Positions 43,845-56,400 of a stretch of 60,000 bases of DNA are shown here, one piece after another. Both the position numbers and the translations under genes were made by a program. This DNA is from Membranipora membranacea (lineage: Eukaryota > Bryozoa > Gymnolaemata > Cheilostomatida > Membraniporidae). A model generated the notes under the pieces. It saw nothing but the letters and a program-made list of their open reading frames with translations. It had not been told where the DNA came from and ran no database searches. The stretch is from contig OU612065.1 of the NCBI GenBank assembly GCA_914767715.1, positions 8,992,001-9,052,000 on the forward strand, given 5' to 3'. How positions within the stretch are numbered: the stretch's first letter is position 1; each line of letters opens with the position of its first letter.

Positions 43845-46800
43845 TCAGAGCTCAAAGGCTGGAAACATTGCCATTTTAGGATTGAGAATATCATTCAAAA
43901 AATAAGCTGCTCCCGCCATACCTAAAATGATGAAAAAGGTAAAATGAGTGCCGCAGAACCACGTGAACTGTGAGTTGGGCCTGTTATCACCCGTGAACTA
44001 TCGACCGTTTTGTAGTAAACACGGTGACTTTCTCCCATCAAGAAAGAGGACAAATATCACGTATTGGGCGTAGCTGATCAGTGCAAGACAATCGCAGACC
44101 GTAATATTTTCATCCAATCATTGGTTGAGCAAGAGATAATTTTGAAGATCTGAATATCAAGAACAAATAAAAATAGAAAAGCGGTTAGAAAGCAGAATAA
44201 ACAAACCTTCAAATAAAGAGAATGGCCTATCAGGTGTTCTGCTGCAGTGAGTGCCATATGAGCAGCACCATGAAGCAAACTGTATAAGAGAAAATATTTA
44301 AAAAGAGTAAAACTAATTGATAGACTCGCTTTATAGGGTTTTTAATTTGAAATCCAAGGATGGCTTTAATTCAATGTGACATAACTCACTATATTTAGGT
44401 TCTTTGAGCATTTGATCTGTAGACAAATTTTGATTGTTTTTCAAATCAAGAATCAATATTGCTTGACTTTTGATTAATACCATTCACTGTAAGATCTGAC
44501 TCTAGTTTCCCTCATTCAAGCCATGTCTTCATCAAACCAGGGAGGTTCACTGATCCAATATAACCTTGACCATGATAGTTAGATTTCATACCTGCACTGC
44601 CCGATGGAGGTATTTCTCTTTCCCAGTGAGATTATAGGTACAAAGGAAGGTATATGCATTTCCAGACACACCATGGCATATACCATAACCTTTCGTCAAC
44701 AGACCCCTTTGCCATACTACTTTTGTGCAATCAGTCACAGCATCCAAAAACTTCTTTTTCCCGTACTTCTGCAAAAAAATTCAACTTCAAATTTAGTTAG
44801 TAATGGGAATTGTTGATTCATAGACGCATAATACGAGGCTTCATTGAAATCTATGCAGAATCAGTTTACTGGTTCATTTCTTCAGATCAAAGCGCCTAAC
44901 TTCAGATCAAAGCGTTTCATCCCAGATACATCAATGTTGCAAGCAGAGTATGATCAAGTTTGACCCAGTTTGCCTGCCAGAACTGCTCCCCAACAACTGA
45001 TAAGCTGCAGGCAAAAATAATTGTCTTTTATTTGCATGCGGCCTTTCGATAGAAGAAAGCAACTCAATATGCAGGCAAACCTGTCCCAGCTTGATCTCAA
45101 GCAGAATATAATCTATTTAACAAGAGAATGACAGCAATTTTGATCACATAAATCAAATAAGTTAATTGTCAAAAAAATTAATTAAATAATTCACAACACC
45201 ATTATGACATCTACTGGTAGGATTTTAATAGTGTTACTCAAACTGGATGCTGAGTCTCTCCAAATCTCAACGCAAATCTCAATCATCCACAGTGTCTAAC
45301 AGTATATTTATATACCTGATAGGCAGCGGCAAACATATAAACAAATCCAGGAGCACCATGACACCAGTGCACCAGTTTATCTCTATCGTGGCTCTCTAGT
45401 GAAGAGGGATAGTTACCAGAGCGAAACTTGAGTGACATCAAGTAATCAAGTGTTGGTAATATAACAGAATCCGCTTCAAATTCTGGATATTTTATGGAAA
45501 CCTGAAAAACATTAGTTAAAAATTATTCCCACAATTTATTGACACCGTTCAATTATGTGATTAATTATGCAAGAACGGTTGATGCGCTAAAAAATATTTG
45601 TCTGGATATCACTGGTCAATTACCCATGACTATAATATTTATAGATTTCAGATGACCCGGCCTTTTCTCCTGTGAAGTTACATGTAATCTTAGTTGTTTG
45701 GAAAAAATACCTTCAGCAACATGTAAATGATTCCCACAAATCCATGAGCAGCTCCAAAATAATGTTTGCCATGCCATGCATATGAGAGAGGTGATTTCTT
45801 GATATCTTGCAATTTTTGCCCTTCGGATACAATAGAACAAGCCACCTTCAAACATAGATAGGTCATCAATAGCAACTGTGGTCAAGAGTGCCAATATTTC
45901 AAATTGACTACTCTTGCACACAGCAAGTCATTTAAGAAACTGAAAATCATGATCAAGTTTCAAAAGACACCTGGGAGGTCTTTCAATTAAAAACTGCCAA
46001 ATCACTATCTGTTCAGATAACAAGACAGTGAATCAATATTTGACATATTATAGCTTGAGAGAGAGAGAGAGAGAGAGAGGTTACAATGATCAAATCAGTA
46101 AGGCTTACATTCAAAATTGTGTTTTTGTTGATAGCAGCCTCACCAATCTCATATTGAAGCATCAGTAATGTGTATATGTAACCAGCACGTCCATACAACA
46201 TCTCATTGGGTAAACTCTTACTTTCTATAACACCTTGCTCCATTTCCAGTATCCTGAAACACAGAAGAGTGGTCATATTAACAAGGGCATGCAAACTTAC
46301 ACTCATATGAAAAAGTTTAAAAACTCAAAATTCAAGGAAACATATTTTGTTCGTTGGTTAGCATAACCAACTTACAAAATTCGCTGGGATTTAAGGGACT
46401 GAAATATCAGATTGCCATAATTTCAAATAGAGTATAAGGCAAAACTCAGGTACCTTTTGATGCATTGATCAGATTTGGAGCAATACTGCGGTCCCAGCTT
46501 GTGGTATATTAAAGCAGCAGTTGCCAAGGGGCCACAATCTCCAACCAGGTATGTACAATCTGTGTAGCTGCATCTCAATTTTTCTAAGGTAGGTTCAACT
46601 AGCGCCAAAGCTTCTTGCAATCTGCCAAGTCTCACCAAAAGCAATGCCACTCCTGAAAATGGCATGATACTGAGCTATGGCACATCAAGGATAGATTTGG
46701 ACCATGTTGTTATAATTTATATACAGTCACTTAACTTCACTAACCAAAAACATCATGACGATTGTCATACAAGTTAAGGTGTGCAAGTGAATATTATGAC

Positions 46801-47431
46801 TGATCAACAAACCCGTAGACCACTTACACATTGCACCTGAACGCTACACGTCATTTTTCTCTACTTTTCAATATCTTGTTTGTTATCATATTTAGTATTC
46901 ATCTTGACCATCTTGACATTCAACCACGCTATAGTTTGGCTATTATTGTGATATCTATACGGACAAGGCATTGAATGGGTTTTTGCGCTAGACAGGAACT
47001 CACTATACAGGAAAAGTGATCCATGAATAGTTTACATAACTATCTACCTTTAGTTGTTACCTACCAGAGGTACCAGTATACACTGATCTATCATCACGGA
47101 CTGTTGGCTCTGTTGAGTGAGAAGACATAATCATACTAATCATCCTCTCTATAGCAGGCTTTAGTAATGTGGCATACTCTTCTGTCAAAAGCTGAAATTT
47201 AAAAATACACACCTGGTGTTGATAGGCACAGAAGTTTTTAGAGAAGCATCCATCAGGATTTATACATGTTGGTTGCTTAATTATGCCAAGCTAAAGTTGT
47301 TAGTTGCTGCCATTTAAAAATAAACTATCTTTACCTACCCCATCACTGTTTAGTAGCGTCTTCTGTCCGCTCTTATAGTCAGGAAGGTCATTAGGAAACG
47401 ACCTTTCGTCAAAGCTCTCCATCTTACCCAT
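43845..47431 (-). CDS. LANCL: LanC-like protein (LANCL family)
   Basis: About 400 aa, the usual family length. LANCL proteins are eukaryotic relatives of bacterial lanthionine cyclases; they carry a zinc site, bind glutathione and add it to dehydroamino acids in damaged proteins. Exons, in transcript order: 47460-47339 (non-coding start, ATG at 47422 or 47431), 47191-47065, 46652-46454, 46253-46109, 45845-45711, 45501-45316, 44768-44592, 44279-44207, 43921-43845. All are GT-AG with matching phases. I favour the ATG at 47422 (MESFDERSFPNDLPDY), which aligns with the short family N terminus. Visible motifs: YTGTSGVALLL, VGDCGPLATAALIYHK, NEMLYGRAGYIYTLL, HYFGAAHGFVGIIYML, HWCHGAPGFVYMFAAAY (zinc Cys), KGYGICHGVSGNAYTFL (zinc Cys-His), TPDRPFSLFEGMAGAAYFL and the C-terminal MFPAFEL. 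All three zinc ligands are present, so it should be active. Confidence 0.95.
46056..46079. repeat. GA dinucleotide microsatellite in a LANCL intron
   Basis: Twelve uninterrupted GA units lie between LANCL exons 46253-46109 and 45845-45711. Simple sequence repeat; no other feature is seen. Confidence 0.9.
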
Positions 47432-49679
47432 CTCCCTGATCTTACAAGCTGCCAAATCTCCTAAACAAAAGCTCTTTATTTCAGATAATATAAGATTTTT
47501 TTCAATCTTTATTGTCTTGTGCTTAGTGTAGCCCCAAAACGAAATGGGTTGAACTTGATGGTGCTAAGTTACAGGTATAACTATTGTAGGGCCACTGGTA
47601 GACCGAGAGCAGCAGCTGTTAATCTGTGATCATACCAATGTTTTGAAGATACGTTCATTCGGCTCTTGGAACAAAGGTTTCCAGCTGAAATCCTTGTTGA
47701 GTGTCACACCAAGACATGCTGCAGATTCTTTTCCCTCTGAGACTTAGGTAGTTTAGGTAGTTTACGAGTGTTCTAAAGTAATTGAGGTAAGAATTGAGGT
47801 TAGGTGTTACCATTGCATGGATTTCATATCATCTTCAGGTAGCACAGTAGTAGAGTACTAGAAGAGTAGTGAGAGAGCAGTGTGTGTACAGGGAGTACTC
47901 CTTGCGGTATGCACTCATAGGCTAAGGAGTTTGCCAGCCTGTGAACTGACCCCTATGAACTGTGGGCAGTTCACACTCACAGGCTGGCAAACTCATATGC
48001 CTAGGCTATGTATGTGTGTACTAGTAGTTCACGAATCTCCTTAATCTAACCAACCAAGTGATATAACTAATTAGAATCGGGGTTTGTGTGGGAGAGGAGA
48101 GTGTGACACTCTAAGTCTATCAAATGTATGATTATTTAAAACTAGACATCCAGATCTAGTGTAAACTGATTTGAATTGGCAAGAAGTTAGCAACAAGTTA
48201 TTTTTAATTTGCTTTAATTATAAACTTTTAGAAAACCTCAATAAATAAATAAATAAAGAATAGTAGATTTGCAACTTTTTTAAAAAGAATTTAATGGAAA
48301 TGCTGTTGTATCTTATCACAAATGTGATTGGACATAACTGGATAGTGCTCATTTGGATTGGTTTATTAAAAATTGCCATCATTTTGGAGGGTTAGACAAA
48401 TCCATTATACTGTCTTACAAATGAACGAAGTGCTACAATCAGATTAAATAGAATGACCACTAAGTCAAAGACTCATATTATACCATGAAGTCACAGTGTA
48501 CATCAACATTCAGCAGCATGGTATCCTAGTCCTATTCTAAGGCAATGTGGTTTACTATCCAAAATTCTGCTTAGTATCCAGGTTCTATTTAAGAGGTCAA
48601 GGGGAAAATACCGCTAGATATTTAATTTTATACTCTACATTTTATTTCTCTTAACCAAACTGATTTTATCGAAGTCTGTAACAAGGAAGAGAATACAGAA
48701 TTTTCTTTAATCCGACAAGCAGTTGTTGGCTTTCCCAGCGGTTTTATAGTAGCTGGTCATGGCAAGACACGTCAGCTGTTCCTCGCACCATGACTATGTT
48801 TTTGGCATAAAAATCTGTATGAAATTGTATGCATTAGTCACAAAAACCATAAATTTTTTGGTTATAAAAACCTGGTGAAATAGAAGAAGCATTTTTCTTA
48901 TATTTAGCTGGCGCTTACACACTTGAAATCTAAAGATTATCAAACACCCGCCACTTCTACTTAATTAAAGTCCATTGATCTCATCCATAACTGAGACATG
49001 ATATTATGTTATACGTGGTTAATACTGGTACAACAGTATTTGCTTAAACAGCAAACTGTTTATCGTCTTCACAAATATTTTATATTTACGCATTACCTTA
49101 CAACAAAAACCTGAAGTGCTGTCCCTCAATTACTTGTTGTTGTCCAGATATAACTCCTAACTTTGAGAATATGGTACAGTCATGGTCAGTATGGAGTGCA
49201 TAGTCAGCTAGGGTGCATTGCCCACAACATTCCAATCAGGTATTAAACTGATGTGACTAGGAGAGAGGAAACAACCCGGATAATATAGACTTTATATACA
49301 TGTCCTAATGTTCGCTGCTGATATATTTTGTTGCTTCAGAAATAACTTGAGTATTGCTGAGTTCATTATCTGAATCCACAAAAAAAAACAGAGCAAATAG
49401 TGGATTTTTTCCTAGTATATTTTTATCCTGTGATATGCTTGCCATTTTCGTAAAAAAATAAGACTGTGATTTTTGTTATGGCTATAGAAAATCTATCATA
49501 CTGCTGTAAAAAATGTAACTTAAAAACCAGTAATTTTAGCACTCACAAATTTCTCAACCGGATAGATGCTTGCACAACAATAAAAAACAAATGGGTTTTG
49601 CGGGCCAATCTGCACCTGACACAGCAGGTTAACGGTTATTTTTGCACTATATTTAACGACAGCAAAACATAAGAAAATC
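47432..49679. other. Gene-poor region upstream of LANCL
   Basis: It should contain the LANCL 5' UTR and promoter (the splice acceptor at 47461 implies at least one upstream non-coding exon). The rest is AT-rich with no conserved open frame, apart from the hairpin repeat at 47927-47994 listed separately. Short frames here show no family similarity. Confidence 0.45.
47927..47994. repeat. Palindromic hairpin repeat
   Basis: GAGTTTGCCAGCCTGTGA (47927-47944) is perfectly inverted at 47977-47994, with a second inner stem (GAACTG/CAGTTC). The 18-base perfect stem suggests a hairpin MITE. The layout resembles the hairpins at 50925-50983 and 58598-58646. Confidence 0.75.
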
Positions 49680-50300
49680 AAGTGAATGTCATCTGACTCA
49701 GTCAATTCAGTTACCTTAATGATCTCCTGAGTTCAAAACAGTCAAGTATGCAGATGATAACACTTACTATTTAAGAATTAGCGACCCTGATAGCCAATCA
49801 ATTGTGCCAGCTATTGAACAGACTGCTCTATGGTCAGCACACAATCACATGCTCTTAAATCCTGACTAGACTGTTATTATGAATTTTTATTTGAATTATT
49901 TACAAAACCACCAAATTCCAGTATTTTTTTGAGAATAGCAGCATCAATCCCTCCCAAGTGATGACTGATAAAGTTTTTAGGCATCTCCATTGATGACCAC
50001 CTGACTTTTATTCCACATGTTAATACTATAATCAAAAGCTGCAACTCTAAGTTATTTATAATGAGACAACTCAAAAAATTTTGAATGTTCTCAACTGGCT
50101 TATGTAATTTTTACTGTGCTAACATTAGTTCAGCTCTCTGTTATGGTGCACTGGTTTTTTATCAATTTTTGACACTACCAAATTGAAGCTTGAGCATGTT
50201 CAAGACACCGCCACCCGAATTATTTTCCCTCATGTACCATATTGTCAGTCTGGATATGCTGGATTTGATTTCGATTGATGATTTTATAGTGTCAATCTAC
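49680..50300 (+). pseudogene. Decayed non-LTR retrotransposon (LINE) reverse transcriptase
   Basis: Pieces of a LINE ORF2 are found in all three plus frames, so at least two frameshifts plus stop codons have broken it. Frame 1 (from 49741) has VKYADDNTYYLRISDPDSQS with the YADD catalytic motif of reverse transcriptase, then NHMLLNPD. A second frame (from 49977) has LGISIDDHLTFIPHVNTII. A third (from 50189) has LEHVQDTATRIIFPHVPY. This order matches the thumb and connection region of CR1/Jockey/RTE-type elements. The 5' part and the endonuclease are not seen. Similarity fades after about 50300. Confidence 0.8.
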
Positions 50301-50920
50301 CACACATTTTAGTAAGGTTGCCAGCAGCTGCTACATGATAAAAATCATTTTTATTAATTCCAGGAGATCCTCTAGATGCCATACTGTTTTTAGACCTGAG
50401 AAAGCAAGGACAGAGAGGAGGCATAGCAGTTTTTTTACATTTTATATGAATTAATATAATTCTGGACACAAATTTGAGTCGTAATTTAAATGCTGTAAAC
50501 ATTCAAGTACTATCATTGATGTTTCCCACTTCTAATGATAATTATGAAGTACCAATACAATATGTGCATTCATCATGTGAAAACCCAATCTTAACTCTGA
50601 ATATACCAGAGGTACATTATTTTTAATCCTGATTCAAACTTTAATTTCAATGGTTCTTTCTAAAAATATTCTAGAACATATAATTCATAGCTAATTGTTT
50701 CACTCCCGTATTTTGACCACATATTTATGTAACAACCTTTTTAAATTCATATTTTGAACATGTTATGGTCAAGTTTGAAACACATCATATTTTGATTAGA
50801 AAGTGTCATTCACGTTTTTTAAACCATTGCAGCTTTTAGATAAGTTGAAATTATCAATTATTTACAAAATAACAAAAAAAGGTTAGTTCATGAACTGAGT
50901 TTAGATAATCCAGTTACTTA

Positions 50921-50994
50921 GCCTGGGCAGGCTGTCGGCATGGGTGGGTGTCTCACCACCCACCCATCTCCGACAGCCTGCCCTTCCTATCAAT
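50921..50994. repeat. Palindromic hairpin repeat, GGGCAGGCTGTCGG family, copy 1
   Basis: GGGCAGGCTGTCGG (50925-50938) pairs with CCGACAGCCTGCCC (50970-50983), and the inside (ATGGGTGGGTG/CACCCACCCA) is also paired, so nearly the whole 59-base unit folds. The same outer stem occurs at 58598-58646. GC content is far above the surroundings. Confidence 0.8.
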
Positions 50995-51135
50995 ATGTAC
51001 TGTAAAGAGGCCGAGATCTCTTGTTGACTATCCATGGTCAAAGTCTAATCCTCAGTATAGTCTGTTAACACTCTTGGTCTAGATCGTACAATTTGTTGAT
51101 GTGCTAGTCTGCTTAGATCTCGGATAACCTCACAC

Positions 51136-51211
51136 CACAGGTCTACTCCAAATCCTGGGATTTCGGGGCAGCCAAACATTGCCAAAATCCCAGGTTTGGA
51201 GTAGACCTGTG
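51136..51211. repeat. Palindromic hairpin repeat with 27-28 base stem
   Basis: The arm CACAGGTCTACTCCAAATCC... (51136-51163) is inverted at 51185-51211 with about one mismatch, around a 21-base loop. No coding capacity. It is a likely MITE or foldback relic of a sequence family different from the neighbouring hairpin. Confidence 0.75.
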
Positions 51212-52306
51212 CCTCACACAGGTTACTATACTAGTTACAAGTATAAAAAGTTATACATGTAACCCACACAGATTAAGTTCATTGATAACTTTAAGTCATG
51301 TTTAAGTAACTGAAATGTGGATGCGTTACACACAATGATTATCTGTTGAACCTATAGTCTGGCCATATTTCCATCATTTCAGCAGCTGATTTCATCACCA
51401 ATATTATCTAGAACTTTTTAGGAGTTGTCGGATCACACTTAGATAAAGGACAACTCCTAAGGCTGTAGATGAGCTCACATCTTTTTACAAACATCATAAA
51501 AGTGGGTGTGCTGTCAATGACATATTTCCCACAACATTTTAAAGACTACATCAGCATGCTCTAGACTCGTGACCATCTACTCATCTCATTGGCTTGTTTG
51601 TGTCCATCTTTAAATTTCATTGTTTCCGCTCATGACTCGAGCTAGAACTTATGGCAGGTACTAAATTAAAGGGCAACTAAGTCAGATCTCCCTGCAACCA
51701 TCATAATCACATGGGACTATTGAGTTTGCATGCATTAATATAACCAGCTTTTTTTCTGGCTCGCTCGCTCACACCAGTGAGATTGTAAGTTCTTCACAGC
51801 TGAGCCCACCCCCGAACAAAGCTTGTCAAGACAGGCTAAGCTGAGGCATGATGATCAAAGTGGCACTGACAGGGCCACGGACATGCACAACTGAAAACCT
51901 GCACCCATATATATATTATTTCTTTAGTATATATTACATATGTAGGCAACACTATTGTTATCTTCAACAATTTGACTCACAGCAGTGACTGGGTAGCATG
52001 CATTTATTACAGGCCCTACTCCTTAGTAGTGTGCCCCCTCCCGAAGTTTGCAAGCATGAAATACCAAATTTGTAATTGCCACTAGCTTAATTGCTTCCTG
52101 ACATCTGTCTTGACAAGCCCACCAAAAAATATTGTCAAGACAGGGTCTACAAGCAATGAACTCCTGATATGCCAGTGAAGTTGTGTCTACAAGCAAAAAA
52201 ATATATATGAAGGCCCCGCTATGTACCTTACCTGACAGTTTTATGTGTTGCAGATGGTTAGACTCAGATCCACTTAATCAGGATATGAGAAGCCGATAAA
52301 AGAGAG

Positions 52307-53074
52307 ATGGCATCAGTACCGTGGTTACAAGTTCAGACAGCTATAGAGAACCAGCACAAGCGTAGTAGAAATGACAGCTCTGGTTCTGAACCAGAGTCCC
52401 CAAGTGTAACTGGGCACGCTTGCATTCACAACGTGTCAGAAACTAGCATTGTAGCTCCAAGTAAGTGTATCCAGAATATTAATGCTAATGATGAATTTTC
52501 AATTGGACAAACAGCCAATAAGTGTAGTGGACAATTCCTTGCGACGGCGGATTCATTCATGGTGCATAACTGCTCTGTTGTATCTGTGTATTAAGCTGTG
52601 ACCTGCATTTTGACCTACATGGTACACTCAGTAATCTGAATTCAAACATTTATTTTACACATAGGTTATATGCAAAGACTCACAAATGCAATCAAGTCAA
52701 ATTTCAAGGATGTATCTCAAGAGAGAGAAAACTCTCAGTACAGGTAAGCCTCCACACTTATAACATATATATATAGCCAGCGTCCACACTTCTGTATCCC
52801 CCCCCCCCCCCTTAAACCAATCTATCTAGTCCGCAAAGACCTGTCAGCTTGGCTAACCTGTCTGCACTGCAGGTAAAATATCACTGATCTCTTCATTCTC
52901 TCCTTCAAATATTAAATAAATATAGGCTTATTGGCTGCATAAGGTTGCTTTCTTTATATTGTTTGATCAAAAATAGAAGGCCAAAATATTATTCTGTATG
53001 GAACCTTGAAGTTAACATAAACTTTTGCCTTTTACAGCGTGCATGGGGGACGAATCTTACTACGAAAATATTAA
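52307..53074 (+). CDS. Tentative three-exon gene for an 89-residue protein
   Basis: Exons 52307-52460, 52665-52743 and 53038-53074 join with matching phases (1, then 2) through canonical GT-AG sites (A|gtaagt, ...tag|GT, CAG|gtaagc, ttacag|C). They end in a stop after GGRILLRKY. The product starts MASVPWLQVQ, is polar and Ser/Glu-rich in the middle, and has no signal peptide or membrane span. I do not recognise the family. The other two frames are also open through exons 2-3, so the real frame or gene extent could differ. It ends about 370 bases from the HAP2 stop, tail to tail. Confidence 0.35.
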
Positions 53075-53441
53075 CACAACATGGCTCTCCCAGTCAGAAA
53101 CTCACTATTTGTCACGTAAGGCAACATTTTTTACTGCCTTATGAATTTTTAAGACACATTTATTGAGAATTGATGGGATCTGATTGTTTTACACTACCTC
53201 TGAGAATTTTCGTATTCAAAACATGCCAACTTGTGTAAAAAGGCATGGAAATGTTAGCACCCAAACATTGATCAACAAGTCAGCTGAGAATTCTAATTCT
53301 ATAGTCGGTTTTATTTTTTATTAAAATGTATTCAAGCACATTACTCCTTGATGGATGTATGCATATATGTATATTACAGTATAATCACACATATATTCAG
53401 ATCATCAAATAGTGTCAAATCTTCAATTGATTGTGACTAAG
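53075..53441. other. Convergent spacer between the tentative small gene and HAP2
   Basis: AT-rich. TTTATT near 53309 could be the minus-strand polyadenylation signal (AATAAA) of HAP2, about 130 bases past its stop. Nothing else is seen. Confidence 0.45.
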
Positions 53442-56400
53442 TCATGGAGCATTAAGGCATGGAAACACTGGGTTTGTGGTCACTGCTCTCACTGTATCAG
53501 CACAGTTCAGTTTGATACAGAAATCTTTAGCGTTCAGTTTGTGCGGCTCATCCAGTTTTACCAGGCGGTTTGTTCTCCATTCATATATCTGATGTCGATG
53601 TAAAGCCAAGTCAAACTAAACAGAAACAATTATAAGAAACTTTAAATCACTCATCAATATACATTATAAGGAGATATAAAGCGAAAACAAATTGGGTTCC
53701 GGTGCCTCACTTTATAATGATCATAAAAAATGTTACACCTGAGAATTTCCAGGTCAATTAAATATTTTTTGTTCAATGAATCCTAGATCTTAGTAGACCA
53801 TTTAGATTTGCTCCCCCCACTACTGAAAAGCTTATCAGTGGAGGGAAGCAATTCCGAATGATGGCAAATTGGATCAAGCTTCATCCAACTCACCTGATAT
53901 GTAGAACGCCTCGTTTGCTGCAATCTTCCACATAAACTATACATAGGCCCTGGATTAATGAGTCCTTTCAATGGTGTTCGGTTGTTGTAATACAACGGAG
54001 TTTCTATGTCTAGTAATGCCTCAATCCTAAGCTTGGTTTCTTCATCAGCTATACTCTCTGTTATCTAAACAATTAAATCTCATGTCTCAACTCACCTATG
54101 TCGAATCACATGGGGATCATCAAGAGAGTATATCACCCTTCCTTCCCTCATCCCCACAGGGAAAAAAGTCATGCACCTCAAAAGTCGTTGCTTATTAGCA
54201 GTAGTAAGTAGGCGGACAAGTTCTTGGCAATTGCTTCTTTATTAGAAGAGCCTCATGCATACCCACTGATATATATATATATGTATACCCCCGTTACCTC
54301 ACAATGTCTTAACTCCTGGTCCTGATCGAAAGAGTGGCTGTTAAGCTTGCTGTATGACGGCTCTGTACTCAGTGATTGATACTCATGTGATTGACTGAGA
54401 AAGAACGCCATCTTCTTTTCTTGCTTTCTGCGCTGTGACTTTGAAGCAGTAAGCATCTGAAAAAGATTGATCTTGGCTGATGAGGTCCATACTAAAAATA
54501 AGATAAACACAACGCAAAATAGTGAATAATATGTTACCTATTATAATCTTTGAGCTGAGGCCATATTTTTCTATTACATCGATGGCAGTTTTTTAAGATT
54601 GCTGTTGGAAAATATATTATATTTTATCACCTTATTCCACTTTTCTAGATGTTTCAAGCTTTGTCTGCTGATCTTGCAGGATGATTTCTTTACATGCCTC
54701 TGCGCATCCATTCGCTTATTGTCTCCTCTTTCCATTTCACTTTTACCATCTTTAGATTCAGCATCACTTTGCAATGACTTATGGTGGGCAGTTGTGCTAT
54801 TGACCTTTAGAATCGCTGGATTGTCTGTTTTAGAGAGATGCTGGTCAAATGAATATGACCTGCTGTACGTAACTTTAGTTGAATCACTGGATGGTTTGCC
54901 GAATACCAGCTGATTCTCCAACCACTTTTCTTGTATACGAGGCATAGCCTGGTTATTGTTTGAAGATTGGTTCACTTGAAACAAGATAGATTAACATTAC
55001 TTGATTAAGGCAGGGGCCTTTGACTGAAATTGGTTGCTGTAAGAAATGAGTGGCGATCGCACAAAAAAGGCTGTGACATTTTGAACCGACAATAAAGTTC
55101 ATATCAATCTAAAGCTCAATGAAATACTAGAGTATTTTTTTTCGCCTGCCACATTAAAACTTGAACACCTACTAGATATAACCCTGAGCCTGTCCCTAGC
55201 TCTTGGTTGAAGACCTCCTGTTGACGTTAGTATTAGTTTATTCCCTCTTCCTCTCGGGTAACTAGGTGATGTAAGCTTGACCATGAGAGCATGTATAGGC
55301 ACCAAGGGCAAATAGAACATGAATACAGTATTCATCAGAAACCACTTCAGGAGATCTGAAAGGCCTGGAGGGTGGCGAGTTTTATGACTTCCAGGGAGTT
55401 CATCATCATAATCCTGCAATCATTTGATGCATATCCATCATATAGCATTATGTGGATGAGTGCACCACTAGATCAGGTCTTGTCTAGTTTTCCTGCATTC
55501 CTACTCCCTTTCTTCTGGAGGGCCATCAACTTGAGAGGGGGAGCAACTCTGATTAAAGGCAAATTGGATCATACTTGATCTAGATCACCCACCACAGTAC
55601 TGCTTTTGATTGTAGCTGGCTAACAAATCAGGACAGTGATATAATGAACAAATTTAAGTAAATGCAGTATACTTACCCATTCTGAATGATGTGTGTATGC
55701 AGCTTTTGTCTGCCGTTTGAACATGCAGAGACCACACTGGTTGAGTTTGGTACATCTGGATGACAATCCAATGACCGCCTTCATCCATCCAAGTAAAAAC
55801 ATGACTGATATTGTCATAGTTATTACAGTAACTGAAATTGAAGAGTTTTCCTAAAAAAAATAAAAATATATGATTGGTGGGTGGGTACAAGATACCAAAA
55901 CAGCGAAAGCTAATTTGTTCTCTCTGTGTATCGAAGCGCTACACCTCGATACACGACTTTTGCAATACCACTCCTCCAACACAGAGGGAATAAACTTGTT
56001 CTAGCTGCAAGTGGTGTCAAAAATGTTCTTGAAAAGATGTGACGACTACATACTATCCAGTGATTGACCAGGTAAATAACTATATTACTGTGTGCATCAA
56101 CTATAGCACCCAAGCTGTGTTCATTTGGAGAACGAGACAACATGTCTTGCGCTTCTGAACAACTTTGGTGTTCAAGCTATGCTGTCACTTGGCTTTGCGT
56201 ATCAGAAAACGGACACCTTGAATAAATTTTCCCGGAGATAAACAAAACTTAATCGTAGAAATATTTAATATAATAAGAATAAGACTGCCTTGTCTTATTT
56301 CAATAGGAAGTAGTAAGAGTTGCACTGGTAGTTTTCCAGCCTCTGTGCTTTTGATTTAATCATATCTATTCGTCAAAGAATATGTCTATGTCAAAGTTGC

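Larger units (their letters stand above)
50301..52306. other. Intergenic AT-rich region with two hairpin repeats
   Basis: It may include the decayed 3' end of the LINE relic to about 50600. The hairpins at 50921-50994 and 51136-51211 are listed separately. Otherwise no conserved open frame is seen. The last few hundred bases should be the promoter of the tentative gene at 52307. Confidence 0.45.

Noticed and set aside
52798-52811. Run of 14 C as a possible regulatory element
   Set aside because: A plain homopolymer in an intron of a tentative gene, with no partner motif.
53412-53603. Plus-strand open frame of 63 codons
   Set aside because: It is the antisense shadow of the last HAP2 exon (53588-53442), which fits by phase and splice site.
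55654-55850. Alternative frame of HAP2 exon 8 (reads YCNNYDNISHVFTW)
   Set aside because: It would need a phase change at both junctions. The frame used here joins exon 7 and exon 9 in phase 0 and supplies the Cys cluster.
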